Assembly (NCBI RefSeq): GCF_000236565.1
Contig: NZ_AHAM01000140.1
Coordinates: 1 to 64,000 of the forward strand
Direction: 5' to 3'
DNA from: Mesorhizobium alhagi CCNWXJ12-2
GTDB taxonomy: Bacteria > Pseudomonadota > Alphaproteobacteria > Rhizobiales > Rhizobiaceae
DNA length: 64,000 bases
Positions within the stretch are counted from its first letter, which is position 1; each line of letters begins with the position of its first letter. Of the stretch, positions 51,333-62,224 are shown piece after piece. The notes under the pieces were generated by a model. That model was not told where the DNA came from. It worked only from the letters and a program-made list of their open reading frames with translations, and did not search any database. A program made the translations under genes and the position numbers.

Positions 51333-51558
51333 ATGCCCATTTGATCCGTCCGCTACACGATCCCAAATGTGTGCGGCTCTTGATTTTGTCGGCCTGCAGG
51401 ACATCATCCCCAAAACTCCCTGCATGCCATTTCTTTCGGCGGCGAAGATAGTCTTACGGCGAAGAGACTCCAAATCACGGATTCTTACCCCGTGTTACGC
51501 CTGCACTGCTTGCAGCAATCGACCCAACATTTTGATTTTTCTACTATTTTAAACGCCG

Positions 51559-51586
51559 ACGGGCGGGCAAAATAGCGCCCGCCCGT
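51559..51586 (-). terminator. Terminator-like hairpin after ftsZ
   Basis: ACGGGCGGGC (51559-51568) and GCCCGCCCGT (51577-51586) with an eight-base A/T-rich loop. On the minus strand it is followed by CGGCGTTTAAAATAG, a modest T tract. Confidence 0.5.
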
Positions 51587-51612
51587 TAAGCTTGATTACC
51601 GTCCGTTAACGT

Positions 51613-53277
51613 TCAGTTGGCCTGGCGGCGCAAAAACGCCGGAATCTCCAGCTGATCGTCTTCCTGAGTCGCCCTCGGCTGCGGCTGAAGACGGCCATGT
51701 TCGTCGAGTTGACCGCGGCGCGGCGCGTAGAGCTGCGGGTCCTGGCTGGCTATACGCCGCGCTTCCGGCGCGGGCTGGCGCAGCTTCGGCTCGCGCGGCT
51801 GGGCCGGCTGCAGGCGCGCCGGTTCTTCTTCGCGACGCGACAGGCCGTTGGTCAGCCGCTTCAGCAGCCCCATCGGCCCGCTGCTTTCATGGTCGACCGG
51901 GCGGCTCTTGGCCTCGACTTCCGCCTTAACGACGGGCGGGAAGTCCTCGACACGCGGCATGCGCGGCTGCGCGACGGCTGCCGGCTGCATCTCCCGCACC
52001 GGCTGCGGTTGCGGAGCCGGAGCCATCATCTGCGGCTGCGCGGGCTGTACCACCGGCTCGGCCGGCGGGGCCTGGAACAGCTTGCTCTGCGGACGGAAAT
52101 CATCCTGCACCGGAACCGGCCGCGGCGCCGCCATGGCGGCGGCGTTCTGCTCGGCCATGCGGATGGCCTCGGCGACCGGATCGGCGCCGCGGACTTCCAT
52201 CTGCGGAGCCTGCTGCACAGGAGCCTGCACCGGCCGCGATTCGGCGGCCGGACGCGGAGCCGGCTTCATCGGCTGGCGGATGGCGATCGGCGCAGCGGCG
52301 ATTTCAGCAGCCGTCTTGTCGATGCCGGTCGCAACCACCGAGACGCGGATGACGCCTTCGAGTTCTTCGTCGAAGGTGGCGCCGAGGATGATGTTGGCGT
52401 CCTGATCGACTTCCTCGCGGATGCGGGTAGCCGCCTCGTCGACCTCGAACAAAGTCAGGTCGCGGCCGCCGGTGATCGAGATCAGCAGGCCCTTGGCGCC
52501 GCGCATCGTCGTCTCGTCGAGCAGCGGGTTGGCGATCGCGGCTTCCGCCGCGGCCATTGCGCGGCCTTCACCCGATGCTTCGCCGGTGCCCATCATCGCC
52601 TTGCCCATCTCGCGCATCACCGAGCGGACGTCGGCGAAGTCGAGATTGATCAGGCCTTCCTTGACCATCAGGTCGGTGATGCAGGCCACGCCCGAATAGA
52701 GCACCTGGTCGGCCATGGCGAAGGCATCGGCGAAAGTGGTCTTGTCATTGGCGAGACGGAAAAGGTTCTGGTTCGGGATGACGATCAGCGTATCGACGCA
52801 CTTCTGCAGTTCCTCGATGCCGAGATCAGCCGTCTTCATGCGGCGCTGGCCCTCGAAGTGGAACGGCTTGGTCACCACGCCGACGGTCAGGATGCCCTTC
52901 TCGCGCGCCGCACGCGCGACGACGGGAGCAGCGCCGGTGCCGGTGCCGCCACCCATGCCGGCGGTGACGAAGCACATATGGGTGTTCGACAGGTGGTCGA
53001 TGATCTCGTCGATGCACTCCTCGGCGGCGGCGCGCCCGACTTCCGGCTGCGAACCTGCGCCGAGACCTTCGGTGACATGCGCGCCGAGCTGTATCAGGCG
53101 ATCCGACTTGGACATGGTCAGCGCCTGCGCGTCGGTGTTGGCTACGACGAATTCGACGCCGCGCAGCCCTGCCGTGATCATGTTGTTGACAGCGTTGCCG
53201 CCACCGCCGCCGACGCCGAACACAGTGATGCGTGGCTTAAGCTCGGTGATGTCCGGCTTTTTCAGATTGATGGTCAT
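51613..53277 (-). CDS. ftsZ: Cell division protein FtsZ
   Basis: A 554-residue tubulin-like GTPase forming the division ring. The GTPase domain (1-315) has [14 protein letters not shown] and the tubulin signature [14 protein letters not shown] Pro/Gln/Ala-rich linker of about 200 residues, typical of rhizobial FtsZ, leads to the conserved C-terminal peptide [12 protein letters not shown] that binds FtsA and other partners. 70 bases separate it from ftsA. Confidence 0.98.
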   Translation of the reverse strand: MTINLKKPDITELKPRITVFGVGGGGGNAVNNMITAGLRGVEFVVANTDAQALTMSKSDRLIQLGAHVTEGLGAGSQPEVGRAAAEECIDEIIDHLSNTHMCFVTAGMGGGTGTGAAPVVARAAREKGILTVGVVTKPFHFEGQRRMKTADLGIEELQKCVDTLIVIPNQNLFRLANDKTTFADAFAMADQVLYSGVACITDLMVKEGLINLDFADVRSVMREMGKAMMGTGEASGEGRAMAAAEAAIANPLLDETTMRGAKGLLISITGGRDLTLFEVDEAATRIREEVDQDANIILGATFDEELEGVIRVSVVATGIDKTAAEIAAAPIAIRQPMKPAPRPAAESRPVQAPVQQAPQMEVRGADPVAEAIRMAEQNAAAMAAPRPVPVQDDFRPQSKLFQAPPAEPVVQPAQPQMMAPAPQPQPVREMQPAAVAQPRMPRVEDFPPVVKAEVEAKSRPVDHESSGPMGLLKRLTNGLSRREEEPARLQPAQPREPKLRQPAPEARRIASQDPQLYAPRRGQLDEHGRLQPQPRATQEDDQLEIPAFLRRQAN

Positions 53278-53347
53278 TGTCTTCGTCCTTTGCCTTTTCC
53301 CGCCGCTTGCCGCTGCGGCCGCCTATGGGGCTGTCCCCGTCGAATCT

Positions 53348-54658
53348 CTAAAAACTGTCTCTCAACCACTGACTCATGCGATGAAACTTCCCCCCCGTCC
53401 CGGTCATCCGCAGCCGGGCGAAACCACTCGCTTGAGCGCTTTCGAAACTCGCCACCTGCGGATAGATCAGAAGACCGACCGCCGTCGCAAATGCTGGCCC
53501 CTTGGCCGCCTCGGGCAGCCCGGCAACGCCGAGCGGACGCCCGATGCGAACGTTGCGGCCAAGAATTCGGCGCGCCGCTTCCGGCAGGCCGGAAAGCTGG
53601 CTGGCGCCGCCTGTGAGCACCACGCGCTTGCCGACCGCGTTGCCGTAGCCGGACTTGTTCAGACGGTCGCGCAATATCTCCAGGGTCTCTTCGATGCGGG
53701 CGCGGATGATGCGGGTCATCACCGAACGCGGTATCTGCAGCGGCGCCTCGCTGTCGTCGCTGCCGATTGGCTGGATCGAGACGAGGTCGCGGTCGTCCGC
53801 GCTGCCGGGCAGCGCCGAGCCGTGCATCACCTTCAGCCGCTCGGCGTCCTCAAGCCGCGTCGACAGCCCCTTGGCCATGTCCATGGTGACGTGGCTGCCG
53901 CCGACCGGAATGGCGTCGCCATGGACGAATTTTCCGTCGGCAAAGACAGAGATCGTCGTCGTGCCGCCGCCCATGTCGATGCAGGCCGCGCCCATTTCGA
54001 GTTCGTCGTCGACGAGGGCCGCAAGGCCGCTGGCATAGGGCGTCGCGACCATGCGCTCGACCGACAGATGCGAGCGGTTGATGCACAGCTCGAGATTGCG
54101 CAGCGGGGCCGCATCGCCGGTCAGGACATGCATGTCGACGCCGAGCGTATCGCCGACCATGCCGCGCGGGTCGCGCATGCCGCGCTCCGCGTCGAGCGAG
54201 AAGGCGACCGGCAGCGAATGCACGACTTCGCGCTCCGCCTTCAGCGCCTGCTTGGAACCGGCGGCCAGAACGCGCCTGATGTCGGCGGCGTCCACTTCAT
54301 GGCCGCCGAGATTGATCGTCGCCGAGAACGATTTGCTCTTGAGGCGGCCGGCAGTGAGATTGACGATGAGCGAATCCACCGTCAGCCCGGCCATGCGCTC
54401 GGCCGCGTCCACCGCCAGCCTGATCGCGTGCTCGGCGCGGTCGAGATCGATGACGACGCCGGATTTAACCCCTTGTGACTTCTGGTGGCCGATGCCGATC
54501 ACGCGCGCCTGGTGGGTGCGGCCCTTGAGAAGCTGGCCTTCCTCACGCGGCTTGAGCTTGGCCACCACGCAGCACACTTTGCTCGACCCGACGTCGAGCA
54601 CTGTGACGATGCCGGAGCGGCGCGTCTGGGCGTCCTTGCGGCCGACGAGCCAGCTCAT
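53348..54658 (-). CDS. ftsA: Cell division protein FtsA
   Basis: A 436-residue actin-like protein that tethers FtsZ to the membrane. Phosphate-1 loop in VTVLDVGSSKVCCVVAK; CIDMGGGTTTISVFADG and VVLTGGASQLSGLPE complete the nucleotide pocket. The C-terminal end MSQWLRDSF is amphipathic, the expected membrane-targeting helix. The ATG at 54658 ([16 protein letters not shown]) follows AGAGGA and overlaps the ftsQ stop as ATGA. Confidence 0.97.
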   Translation of the reverse strand: MSWLVGRKDAQTRRSGIVTVLDVGSSKVCCVVAKLKPREEGQLLKGRTHQARVIGIGHQKSQGVKSGVVIDLDRAEHAIRLAVDAAERMAGLTVDSLIVNLTAGRLKSKSFSATINLGGHEVDAADIRRVLAAGSKQALKAEREVVHSLPVAFSLDAERGMRDPRGMVGDTLGVDMHVLTGDAAPLRNLELCINRSHLSVERMVATPYASGLAALVDDELEMGAACIDMGGGTTTISVFADGKFVHGDAIPVGGSHVTMDMAKGLSTRLEDAERLKVMHGSALPGSADDRDLVSIQPIGSDDSEAPLQIPRSVMTRIIRARIEETLEILRDRLNKSGYGNAVGKRVVLTGGASQLSGLPEAARRILGRNVRIGRPLGVAGLPEAAKGPAFATAVGLLIYPQVASFESAQASGFARLRMTGTGGKFHRMSQWLRDSF

Positions 54659-55596
54659 ATCCTCTTCTCCGGCTTGATCTTGAGGCCCTTGAAGCGCTCG
54701 CTGAGCGCCGCATTGCGGCGCACCGCGGCTTCCGGCGTCAATTGCACGACAAGGCGGTCCGGCAGACGCATGTCGACGGAAGCGATGTCGCGCGACAGAA
54801 GCCCGCTCTCGCGATCCATCCGCAGCAGGTCGGCGATTGCTTCGTCTTCGCCGGCTTCGGGAAGTTTTACGGTGATGCCGTTTTCGAGCCGCAGATCCCA
54901 GCGCCGCTCCGACACGCGAATGTAGCCCTTCACCCGCGCCGCGAGTTCTGGAAACTGGCGGATCTTGCCGATGAAATCCGATGCGTGGCCGTTCGCGCCA
55001 TAGCCGATGACCAGCGGCAGCATTGCGTGGCGTCCGCCTGAATAGGGTGCAATGACATTGCCCGCTTCGCCGACGACGGCGAGCTGACTGCCGTGCTGCC
55101 ACAGCGCGAAGGGCTTGCGCTCCTCGATGCGTACTTCGAGCGCGTCGGGATAGACCTTGCGCACGGACGCGACCTCGACCCAGGGCAATTGCGCAATGCG
55201 TGCGCGCGCCTCGTCGGCGTTGAAGCCGATCAACGAAGTCCAGCCGTCGAGCTCCAGTCTTTCCAGCACATCGATCTCGGATGTTTCATAGTGGCCGGCG
55301 ACGCGCACCTCGTCGACCGCGAAGCCGGTTCGGGCGGTGACGGCCTGGACGAAGGCCGGCATATGGCCGCCGACATAGGCGCCGTAGAGGCTGCTCGCTC
55401 CAAGGAAAACGGCGGTCATGATGGTCGCGCAGAAGGGCGGCGGCGTGAAATCGCCGCTGCCGAGACGGGCAGCGACGCGCGCGGGCCGGCGCAGCCAGCG
55501 CGGCAGCACGAAATGCGGCGCGGAAAGCCAAGCGCCAAGGACGCCCGGCATGGCCGCGTCCGTCCTTTGGGCTTGTCCCGACTTCAACGCGAACAC
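54655..55596 (-). CDS. ftsQ: Cell division protein FtsQ
   Basis: A 313-residue bitopic division protein: a cytoplasmic basic segment (residues 1-55), a membrane helix ([20 protein letters not shown]), the POTRA domain ([20 protein letters not shown]) and the FtsQ beta domain. The start is GTG at 55596 ([16 protein letters not shown]), preceded by GGTGGAGGA; an in-frame TTG at 55617 is less likely. It overlaps the 3' end of ddl by 13 bases. Confidence 0.93.
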   Translation of the reverse strand: MFALKSGQAQRTDAAMPGVLGAWLSAPHFVLPRWLRRPARVAARLGSGDFTPPPFCATIMTAVFLGASSLYGAYVGGHMPAFVQAVTARTGFAVDEVRVAGHYETSEIDVLERLELDGWTSLIGFNADEARARIAQLPWVEVASVRKVYPDALEVRIEERKPFALWQHGSQLAVVGEAGNVIAPYSGGRHAMLPLVIGYGANGHASDFIGKIRQFPELAARVKGYIRVSERRWDLRLENGITVKLPEAGEDEAIADLLRMDRESGLLSRDIASVDMRLPDRLVVQLTPEAAVRRNAALSERFKGLKIKPEKRI

Positions 55597-56510
55597 GAAG
55601 CGTCCTCCACCATCCAACTCAACAGCTCGCCGAAGGAATGTCCCGCTTCCGCGGCGATCTCGGGCACAAGCGACGTCGGCGTCATGCCCGGCTGGGTGTT
55701 GACCTCGAGCCAGATGAGCTCGCCATTTTCGGAATGACGGTCGTCGTAGCGGAAGTCCGACCGGGTGACGCCCCGGCAGCCGATTGCTTGATGTGCCTTG
55801 AGCGCCAGTGTCTGTATTTTTTGGTAAATATTTAGTGAAATTTTAGCGGGGCAGACGTGTTTTGAGCCGCCGGGAACGTATTTTGAATCATAGTCGTAGA
55901 AGGAATGGCCGGTCGGGATGATCTCGGTCACGCCGAGCGCCACGTCGCCCATCACCGCGCAGGTCAACTCCCGCCCGTGGATGTAGCGCTCGACCATCAC
56001 CGCGTCGCCGTATTTCCACTCCGCCGAACCGATCACCTGCGGCGGATGCGACTGATCCTCCTTGACGATGACAACGCCGAAGCTCGACCCCTCATTGACC
56101 GGCTTGACCACATAAGGCGGCTTCATCGGATGCTTGTTCCCGATGGAGAACCGGCTCATCACCTTGGATTCGGCAACCGGAATGCCGGCGAGCTTGGCGA
56201 TCTTCTTGGACAGTTCCTTGTTCATCGCCAATGCAGAAGCCAGCACCCCGGAGTGAGTGTAGGGAATTTCGAGATATTCGAGCACGCCCTGGATTGTGCC
56301 GTCCTCGCCGAAAGGCCCATGCAGCGCATTGAACGCCACGTCAGGCTTCAATTCCGAAAGGACCCGGCCGACATCGCGCGTGACGTCGACACGCGTCACC
56401 CGATAGCCCTCAGCCTCCAGCGCATCCGCGCACGAATTTCCTGAAGACAGGGACACGGGCCGCTCGGAGGAGAACCCTCCCAACAATACGGCGACGTGTT
56501 TCTTCGACAT
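55584..56510 (-). CDS. ddl: D-alanine--D-alanine ligase
   Basis: A 308-residue ATP-grasp enzyme making D-Ala-D-Ala for peptidoglycan. Motifs: [39 protein letters not shown], and the C-terminal [18 protein letters not shown] with metal-binding Glu/Asn. First gene of the ddl-ftsQ-ftsA-ftsZ run. Upstream is a 316-base gap. Confidence 0.97.
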   Translation of the reverse strand: MSKKHVAVLLGGFSSERPVSLSSGNSCADALEAEGYRVTRVDVTRDVGRVLSELKPDVAFNALHGPFGEDGTIQGVLEYLEIPYTHSGVLASALAMNKELSKKIAKLAGIPVAESKVMSRFSIGNKHPMKPPYVVKPVNEGSSFGVVIVKEDQSHPPQVIGSAEWKYGDAVMVERYIHGRELTCAVMGDVALGVTEIIPTGHSFYDYDSKYVPGGSKHVCPAKISLNIYQKIQTLALKAHQAIGCRGVTRSDFRYDDRHSENGELIWLEVNTQPGMTPTSLVPEIAAEAGHSFGELLSWMVEDASCSR

Positions 56511-56826
56511 GCTTCCGCAATCCCCATGCGAACCGGCTACGCACCGTTTCCTAAAGTTGAATCCGAGTCTTCCGGCGGTTGCCCCCCAGACGGAAAACGC
56601 GTCATCGACTCAAATCAGGAAACGCTTTTGTCCAAAGAATCAGAGACTGGATTCCGTGGCAAGCCCCGAGGATTCAATCGGATTCACTTTATGTAAAAAG
56701 AACGCGGTTGTGGCTGGGTTGCAGCGCAAAAATCGGCGGTAGGAGGTAGGCTTGCGGCGGCGCACGCTTCTGTAAGACGTGGCGCGCCGCCGCTGCAAAA
56801 CGAAAAAAGGGCACAATTCACGCTTG
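56511..56826. other. Intergenic stretch between ddl and the cytochrome gene
   Basis: 316 bases with no supported gene. It must hold the ddl promoter. Near its right end a long stem, GCGGCGGCGC (about 56755) against GCGCCGCCGC (about 56786), could form a hairpin; it lacks a T tract on either side and may be an inefficient terminator of the cytochrome transcript. Confidence 0.45.
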
Positions 56827-57171
56827 CTAAGGTTCCTGTACCGCAATCTTGATCGAGGCGTAGTAGGCGGCAAGATTGGCAATATCCTCCTCGCCCAGAG
56901 TTGGCGCCACGACCGACATCTGCGGATTCTTGCGCTCGCCGGTCTTGTAGGCAGTTAGTGAGCGCACGAGATAGAGTTCGTTCTGCCCGGCGAGATTGGG
57001 GGCGTCGGGCAGTTTGGCAATCCCGTCGAGGCCATGACAAACCCGGCACATTGCCGCGGCCTGCTTCTTTCCTGCCGCCAGATCTCCCCCAGCCTGAGCG
57101 TCGATGACGCAGGCCGAAATCGCGGCCAGCAAGAAACCTGTCAGGCGCACGGCGCACTCCAGCTTTGCCAT
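56827..57171 (-). CDS. Small periplasmic cytochrome c
   Basis: A 114-residue class I cytochrome c. The signal peptide ends near AQA-GG, the haem-binding CXXCH is MCRVCHG, and a likely axial Met is in PQMSVVAPTL. The ATG at 57171 gives a normal signal peptide; a GTG at 57219 overlapping the upstream gene is possible but would add a poorly hydrophobic extension. It lies directly after a PQQ-type sugar dehydrogenase and could accept its electrons. GC is lower than in the flanking dcw genes. Confidence 0.88.
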   Translation of the reverse strand: MAKLECAVRLTGFLLAAISACVIDAQAGGDLAAGKKQAAAMCRVCHGLDGIAKLPDAPNLAGQNELYLVRSLTAYKTGERKNPQMSVVAPTLGEEDIANLAAYYASIKIAVQEP

Positions 57172-57181
57172 GGAACAACGC

Positions 57182-57202
57182 CGTGCCGGGGGCCCCGGCA
57201 CG
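57182..57202 (-). repeat. Near-perfect palindrome between dehydrogenase and cytochrome genes
   Basis: CGTGCCGGGG (57182-57191), one base, CCCCGGCACG (57193-57202). It would form a very stable hairpin in the mRNA just downstream of the dehydrogenase stop and 11 bases before the cytochrome ATG. Confidence 0.7.
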
Positions 57203-57211
57203 GCACCAGTG

Positions 57212-58474
57212 CTATTCACCGTAAGAAATCCGCCAAATCGCGCCAGCCAGATCGTCCGAGACGAGCAGTGAACCGTCTTTGAGGACCTGAACGTCGACCG
57301 GGCGGCCTAGATACTCGCCATTCTCGTTTAGCCAGCCTTCGGCGAACACTTCAGTCTTGTCCGCAGTCCCATCCTCTTTCAGCGAGGTGAACAGCACCCG
57401 GGCGCCAACCGGATCCACGCGGTTCCAAGAGCCGTGCTGGGTCGAGAAGATGCCGCCACGGAATTTTTCGGGGAACTGCTTGCCGGTGTAGAACGACAGC
57501 CCGAGATCGGCCGCGTGAGCGTCCTGCTCGACCTCCGGGAAGATCACGCCCTCGGGCACTGTGGCGTCCTTGTACTCGACCGTGCGCGTTTTGCCGCCGC
57601 CGTACCAGGGGAAGCCGAAATTCTGGTCCGGCCCGGTAACACGGTTCATTTCGCCCGGCGGGATGGTGTCCCCCATGCCGTCGACCTGATTGTCGTTTAC
57701 CCAAAGCGTCTTGTCCTTTGGATTGAAATCGAGACCGAGGGGGTTGCGCATTCCGCGCGAGTAGATCTTCCGGTCGGAACCGTCCTGCTTCATGCTGACG
57801 ACGCCGCCGATGCCCAGTTTCTCGAATTCCGGAAGGATGTCCGCCGCCGGCACGTTGAATGGCTGGCCGATGGTAATGTAGAGGCGGCCATCGGGGCCGA
57901 CGCGGCAGGTGCGCGCCGTATGATTGTAGCTCTCATCCGATGCCGGAATCAGTTCACCCTGCTTGACGATCGCGAAGGCGGCCACATCAGGACCTTCGTA
58001 GAAGAACTCGGCGGCCGGGAACCATAAAACCCGGTTCTGTTCGGCGAGATAGAGGTGGCCGTCTTTGGAGAAACAAACCCCATTCGGCACCGCCATCTTG
58101 ATCGACGGTGCGAAGACTTTGACGTCATCGGCGACGCGGTCCTTGTTTCGGTCGGTTACCGAATACATCAGTTCCTTGCGCGTTCCGACAAAGGTGACGA
58201 CGCCTTGCGGCCCTACCGCCATATGGCGGGCATCAGGCACGGCTGCATATAGGCTCACCTTGAATCCGGCCGGAACTTTTATTTTGGCGGCAATAGCCTT
58301 GAGCGCCTCGATATTCTCGCCGGTCTGCTGGATTGGCTCCATCATTGGCGTGCCGGTAGTCTTGAAACCACCCAACTTTTCAAGATTGCCTGTATCGGGC
58401 GCCGACTGAGCAAATGCCGCAGTCAGCCAAAAAGCGGTGGTGCATGACAAGGCGAAAGCAGTCTTCTTAATCAT
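57212..58474 (-). CDS. PQQ-dependent sugar dehydrogenase (sorbosone dehydrogenase type)
   Basis: A 420-residue periplasmic protein with signal peptide (cleavage near AFA-QS). Beta-propeller features of the GSDH/L-sorbosone dehydrogenase family: GFKVSLYAAVPDARHMAVGP, RGMRNPLGLDFNPKDKTLWV, QNFGFPWYGGG, STQHGSWNR, GRPVDVQVLKDGSLLVSDDL. It oxidises an aldose or related sugar using PQQ; substrate not assignable. No PQQ synthesis genes are in the window. Its partner is probably the following cytochrome c. GC is somewhat lower than in neighbours. Confidence 0.9.
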   Translation of the reverse strand: MIKKTAFALSCTTAFWLTAAFAQSAPDTGNLEKLGGFKTTGTPMMEPIQQTGENIEALKAIAAKIKVPAGFKVSLYAAVPDARHMAVGPQGVVTFVGTRKELMYSVTDRNKDRVADDVKVFAPSIKMAVPNGVCFSKDGHLYLAEQNRVLWFPAAEFFYEGPDVAAFAIVKQGELIPASDESYNHTARTCRVGPDGRLYITIGQPFNVPAADILPEFEKLGIGGVVSMKQDGSDRKIYSRGMRNPLGLDFNPKDKTLWVNDNQVDGMGDTIPPGEMNRVTGPDQNFGFPWYGGGKTRTVEYKDATVPEGVIFPEVEQDAHAADLGLSFYTGKQFPEKFRGGIFSTQHGSWNRVDPVGARVLFTSLKEDGTADKTEVFAEGWLNENGEYLGRPVDVQVLKDGSLLVSDDLAGAIWRISYGE

Positions 58475-58730
58475 TACATCCTCCCTTGGCCCAGCAAAGG
58501 GTATCTCACCTACCAGACGTCACATCACCGGGCTGTTGCTTTGTGAGACCCCCCAATTCGGCAGCTTCCCGACTGCGGGCGCCGCAATGCTGAGTAATGC
58601 ATGAATTGGTAGGACTGACAAATAGGTATTCAGCCGCCGCGATGGCGCGCCCGCAAGGCAACGTTCCATCCCCTGTCGAAGGTAGGCCGACCCACCAACG
58701 TCCAGAGCCGCCCCTAACCGAACCGTGCCG

Positions 58731-59696
58731 CTACAGCAATCGCCCCAAAAACTCGTCCACCTCATGCCCCGGCTTGAAATTGCCGATGCGCTTGATTTCC
58801 CACTGCAGCCTTATGCCGGAATGTTCGAGCACCCGCGCGCGCACGGTTTCGCCTAAAAATTCAAGGTCGTAGCCGGTCGCGTTGCCAGTGTTGATCATGA
58901 AGTTGCAATGCATCGGCGACATCTGCGCCCCGCCGATCATCAGCCCGCGGCAGCCGGCCTTGTCGATCTCCTTCCAGGCAGACGTGCCTTCCGGGTTCTT
59001 GAAGGTCGAGCCGCCGGTCTTCTCGCGGATCGGCTGCACCGTCTCTCGATGGTGCTGCACGGCGTCCATATCGGCCTTTATCTTTGCCTTGTCTTCCGGA
59101 TAGCCCTCGAACAGCGCCGAGGTGAAGATCAATTCAGCGGGTGCTGAGGAATGGCGATAGGCGTACCCCATCTCGGCGTTTGTCAGCGTATGGACCTTGC
59201 CCTTGCGGTCCAGCGCCCGGACCTCCACCACCCGCTCGCGTGTCTCGACGCCGTTGGCGCCGGCGTTCATGCGCAGCGCTCCTCCGATCGCGCCGGGAAT
59301 GCCGTGGAAGAAATGGAAGCCGCCTATGCCGGCTTCCAATGCGACGGCAGCGACCCGCTTGTCGGGCGTCGCCGCGCCTGCCCGTATCTGCGTCTCCGAA
59401 ACCGCCTCGGCCTCGCCGAAGCCCTTGGCCGAAAGCCGGATGACGAAGCCCGAAATGCCGCCCTCGCGCACCAAAAGGTTTGAGCCAATGCCTACGACGG
59501 TCAGCGGGATTTCGGCAGGTAGCGCCTTCAGGAAGGCGGCGAGATCCTTCTCGTCGGCCGGCTGGAACAGCGCATCGGCCGTGCCCCCGGCGCGGAACCA
59601 GGTGATTTTGTCCATCTCGGCATTGGGCGTGATGCGGCCGCGGATCCCGGCGAGCCGGTCGCCGAGCCTGGCCAGCAGCGCCTCGCCGCGGTTCAT
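58731..59696 (-). CDS. murB: UDP-N-acetylenolpyruvoylglucosamine reductase MurB
   Basis: A 321-residue FAD enzyme reducing enolpyruvyl-UDP-GlcNAc to UDP-MurNAc. FAD-binding: [50 protein letters not shown]; the catalytic Ser/Glu region is [18 protein letters not shown]. Its ATG overlaps the murC stop (ATGA). Confidence 0.97.
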   Translation of the reverse strand: MNRGEALLARLGDRLAGIRGRITPNAEMDKITWFRAGGTADALFQPADEKDLAAFLKALPAEIPLTVVGIGSNLLVREGGISGFVIRLSAKGFGEAEAVSETQIRAGAATPDKRVAAVALEAGIGGFHFFHGIPGAIGGALRMNAGANGVETRERVVEVRALDRKGKVHTLTNAEMGYAYRHSSAPAELIFTSALFEGYPEDKAKIKADMDAVQHHRETVQPIREKTGGSTFKNPEGTSAWKEIDKAGCRGLMIGGAQMSPMHCNFMINTGNATGYDLEFLGETVRARVLEHSGIRLQWEIKRIGNFKPGHEVDEFLGRLL

Positions 59697-61099
59697 GCCG
59701 CTTCCCCGCCGAGTTCCTTCGGCAGCGCATAGGCCCATTGGGTGATGTTGCCTGCGCCCAGGAAAACCACGAAGTCGCCTGGTTTGGCTATGTCGCGCAC
59801 GATCGGCGCGATTGCTGCAGCGCCCTCGATGTAACGTGCGTCGCGGTGCCCGCCGGCGCGGATGCGGCCGACCAGCGCGTCGGAGCTGACGCCGTCTATG
59901 GCGTCCTCGCCAGCCGCATAGACCGGAGCCACCATCACGGTGTCGGCGTCGTTGAAGCAGGCGGAAAAATCGTCGAACAAATCGTGCAATCTCGTGAAGC
60001 GATGCGGCTGCGCTATCGCGATGACGCGGCCGCCGGTGGCGTCGCGCGCCGCCCTGAGCACCGCCTTGATCTCGACCGGATGGTGGCCGTAATCGTCGAA
60101 TATCTGCACGCCGTTCCACGAACCCGTACGCGTGAAGCGACGCTTGACGCCGCCGAAGGATGACAAGCCACGCTTGATCGCCTCGGCGGAGAGGCCGAGT
60201 TCATGCGCCACCGCAATCGCCGCCGTGGCGTTGGCCACATTGTGGCGGCCGGGCATGGGCAGGCGCAGATCGCTGATAATCTCCGCCCCGCCGGTCTTGC
60301 GGTTGCGGATGATCACGTCGAACTCCGACACCGCGCCGTCCATGCGATGGCGCGTAAAACGCACGTCGGCCTGGGTGTTCTCGCCATAGGTGATGACGCG
60401 CCGGTCCTCGATGCGCGACACCAGCGCCTGCACTTCCGGATGGTCCGTGCACATCACGCCGAATCCGTAGAACGGAACGTTCTCGACGAACTGGCGGAAC
60501 GCCTCGCGCACCTTGTCGAACGTGCCGTAATGGTCGAGATGCTCGGGGTCTATGTTGGTGACCACGGCGATGTCGGCCGGCAGCTTCAGGAAGGTGCCGT
60601 CGCTCTCGTCGGCCTCCACCACCATCCACTCGCCCTCGCCCATACGGGCATTGGTGCCGTACGCATTGATGATGCCGCCATTCACGACCGTCGGGTCGAG
60701 CCCGCCGGCGTCGAGCAGCGTCGCCACCATGGATGTCGTCGTCGTCTTGCCATGCGTGCCGCCGATCGCCACAGCCTGGCGGAAGCGCATCAGTTCGGCG
60801 AGCATCTCGGCGCGGCGCACGATCGGGAGCAGCTTTTCACGCGCCGCCATCAGTTCGGGATTGGATTTCTTGATCGCCGTGGAAACCACCACCACCTCGG
60901 CGTCGCCGAGGTTTTCGGCGCGATGGCCGACGAAGCACTCTATGCCCTTGTCGCGCAGCCTCTGCACATTGGCGCTTTCGGCCAGGTCGGAGCCCTGCAC
61001 GCGATAGCCGAGATTGTGCAGCACCTCGGCAATCCCGCTCATGCCGATGCCGCCGATTCCGATGAAGTGGACGAGGCCGATCGTCTGCGGCATCTTCAT
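59693..61099 (-). CDS. murC: UDP-N-acetylmuramate--L-alanine ligase MurC
   Basis: A 468-residue Mur ligase adding L-Ala to UDP-MurNAc. N-terminal [23 protein letters not shown]-binding [18 protein letters not shown], and [16 protein letters not shown] in the C-terminal half. Overlaps both neighbours by four bases. Confidence 0.97.
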   Translation of the reverse strand: MKMPQTIGLVHFIGIGGIGMSGIAEVLHNLGYRVQGSDLAESANVQRLRDKGIECFVGHRAENLGDAEVVVVSTAIKKSNPELMAAREKLLPIVRRAEMLAELMRFRQAVAIGGTHGKTTTTSMVATLLDAGGLDPTVVNGGIINAYGTNARMGEGEWMVVEADESDGTFLKLPADIAVVTNIDPEHLDHYGTFDKVREAFRQFVENVPFYGFGVMCTDHPEVQALVSRIEDRRVITYGENTQADVRFTRHRMDGAVSEFDVIIRNRKTGGAEIISDLRLPMPGRHNVANATAAIAVAHELGLSAEAIKRGLSSFGGVKRRFTRTGSWNGVQIFDDYGHHPVEIKAVLRAARDATGGRVIAIAQPHRFTRLHDLFDDFSACFNDADTVMVAPVYAAGEDAIDGVSSDALVGRIRAGGHRDARYIEGAAAIAPIVRDIAKPGDFVVFLGAGNITQWAYALPKELGGEAA

Positions 61100-62223
61100 G
61101 GCCGCGCTCCCTTTTTTAATTCAGCTACCGCTTTGCCCGACGCAATAGCCTCTGTCAGGTCGGCGAGCAACCGCGCTGCGTCCGGCCGTCCGGCCAGTTT
61201 GGCGGCTGCGGCCATCGAGGCGAGCTTGCCCGGGTTTTCCATCAGCCCGCCAACTAGCGACATGAGCGCCTTTGTCGACAGCGTCGATTGCGGATGCACC
61301 TGCGCGCCACCGGCAGCCGCGAGCGCTGCCGCGTTCGCCGCCTGGTCATGGTCCAGCGCATGCGGATACGGAACCAGCAGCGCCGGCCGGCCGATCACCG
61401 CTATCTCCGACACCGTCGACGCGCCGGATCTCGATATCACCAGATGCGCGGTCGCCATCCTTGCAGCCATATCGGTGAAGAATGGCAGAACGTCGGCCTC
61501 CACGCCGATCTCGTGATAGGCGGAACGGACGCGCGCAACGTCCTCGGCTCGCGCCTGCTGCGTCACCTTCAGTCGGCTGCGCTGGCTCGCGGGGAGTGCT
61601 GCGATCGCCGGCGGCACCGCCTCGGAAAAGAACTGCGCGCCCTGGCTGCCGCCAAACACCAGCAGCCTGAACGGCGCGAAAGGTCCGGACGAAGCATAGG
61701 GTGTTTTCGCCGCCTCGATGACCGCGGGGCGCACCGGATTGCCGGTTATCACGATCTTGGCGCCGGCGCCGCTCGCGCTCTCGCTCAGGAAGCCGCCGGC
61801 GATGGCGTCGACGCGAGCGGCGAGCGCCTTGTTGGCGCGGCCCATCACCGCGTTCTGCTCGTGAATTATCGTCGGCACGCGCCGCCTTGTCGCCGCATAG
61901 AGCGGCGGCAAGGTCGGGTAGCCGCCGAAGCCGACCACCACGGCGGGCTGGATCTTGCGGATCACCTCCGAAGCCTGCCTGACGCCGCGCCAGATTGTCC
62001 AAAAGGCGCCGGCCAGCGCAAAGGGATTGCGCGAGCCGAAAGTGGCCGAGGCGATCGGATGGATATGCGCGGCCGGAAAATGCCCAGCGTAGCGCTCCGC
62101 GCGCTCGTCGGTCGCCAGATCGACCCGCCAGCCGCGCTCGATCAGCTCGTGCGCCAGAGCTTCCGCCGGAAACAGGTGGCCGCCGGTACCACCGGCGGCC
62201 AGAAGGATCGTGCCCTTGGCCAT
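61096..62223 (-). CDS. murG: Lipid II synthase MurG
   Basis: A 375-residue GT-B glycosyltransferase adding GlcNAc to lipid I on the inner membrane. [20 protein letters not shown] at the N-terminus, [28 protein letters not shown] and the C-terminal [19 protein letters not shown]. It starts two bases after the ftsW stop. Confidence 0.97.
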   Translation of the reverse strand: MAKGTILLAAGGTGGHLFPAEALAHELIERGWRVDLATDERAERYAGHFPAAHIHPIASATFGSRNPFALAGAFWTIWRGVRQASEVIRKIQPAVVVGFGGYPTLPPLYAATRRRVPTIIHEQNAVMGRANKALAARVDAIAGGFLSESASGAGAKIVITGNPVRPAVIEAAKTPYASSGPFAPFRLLVFGGSQGAQFFSEAVPPAIAALPASQRSRLKVTQQARAEDVARVRSAYHEIGVEADVLPFFTDMAARMATAHLVISRSGASTVSEIAVIGRPALLVPYPHALDHDQAANAAALAAAGGAQVHPQSTLSTKALMSLVGGLMENPGKLASMAAAAKLAGRPDAARLLADLTEAIASGKAVAELKKGARP

Positions 62224-62224
62224 T

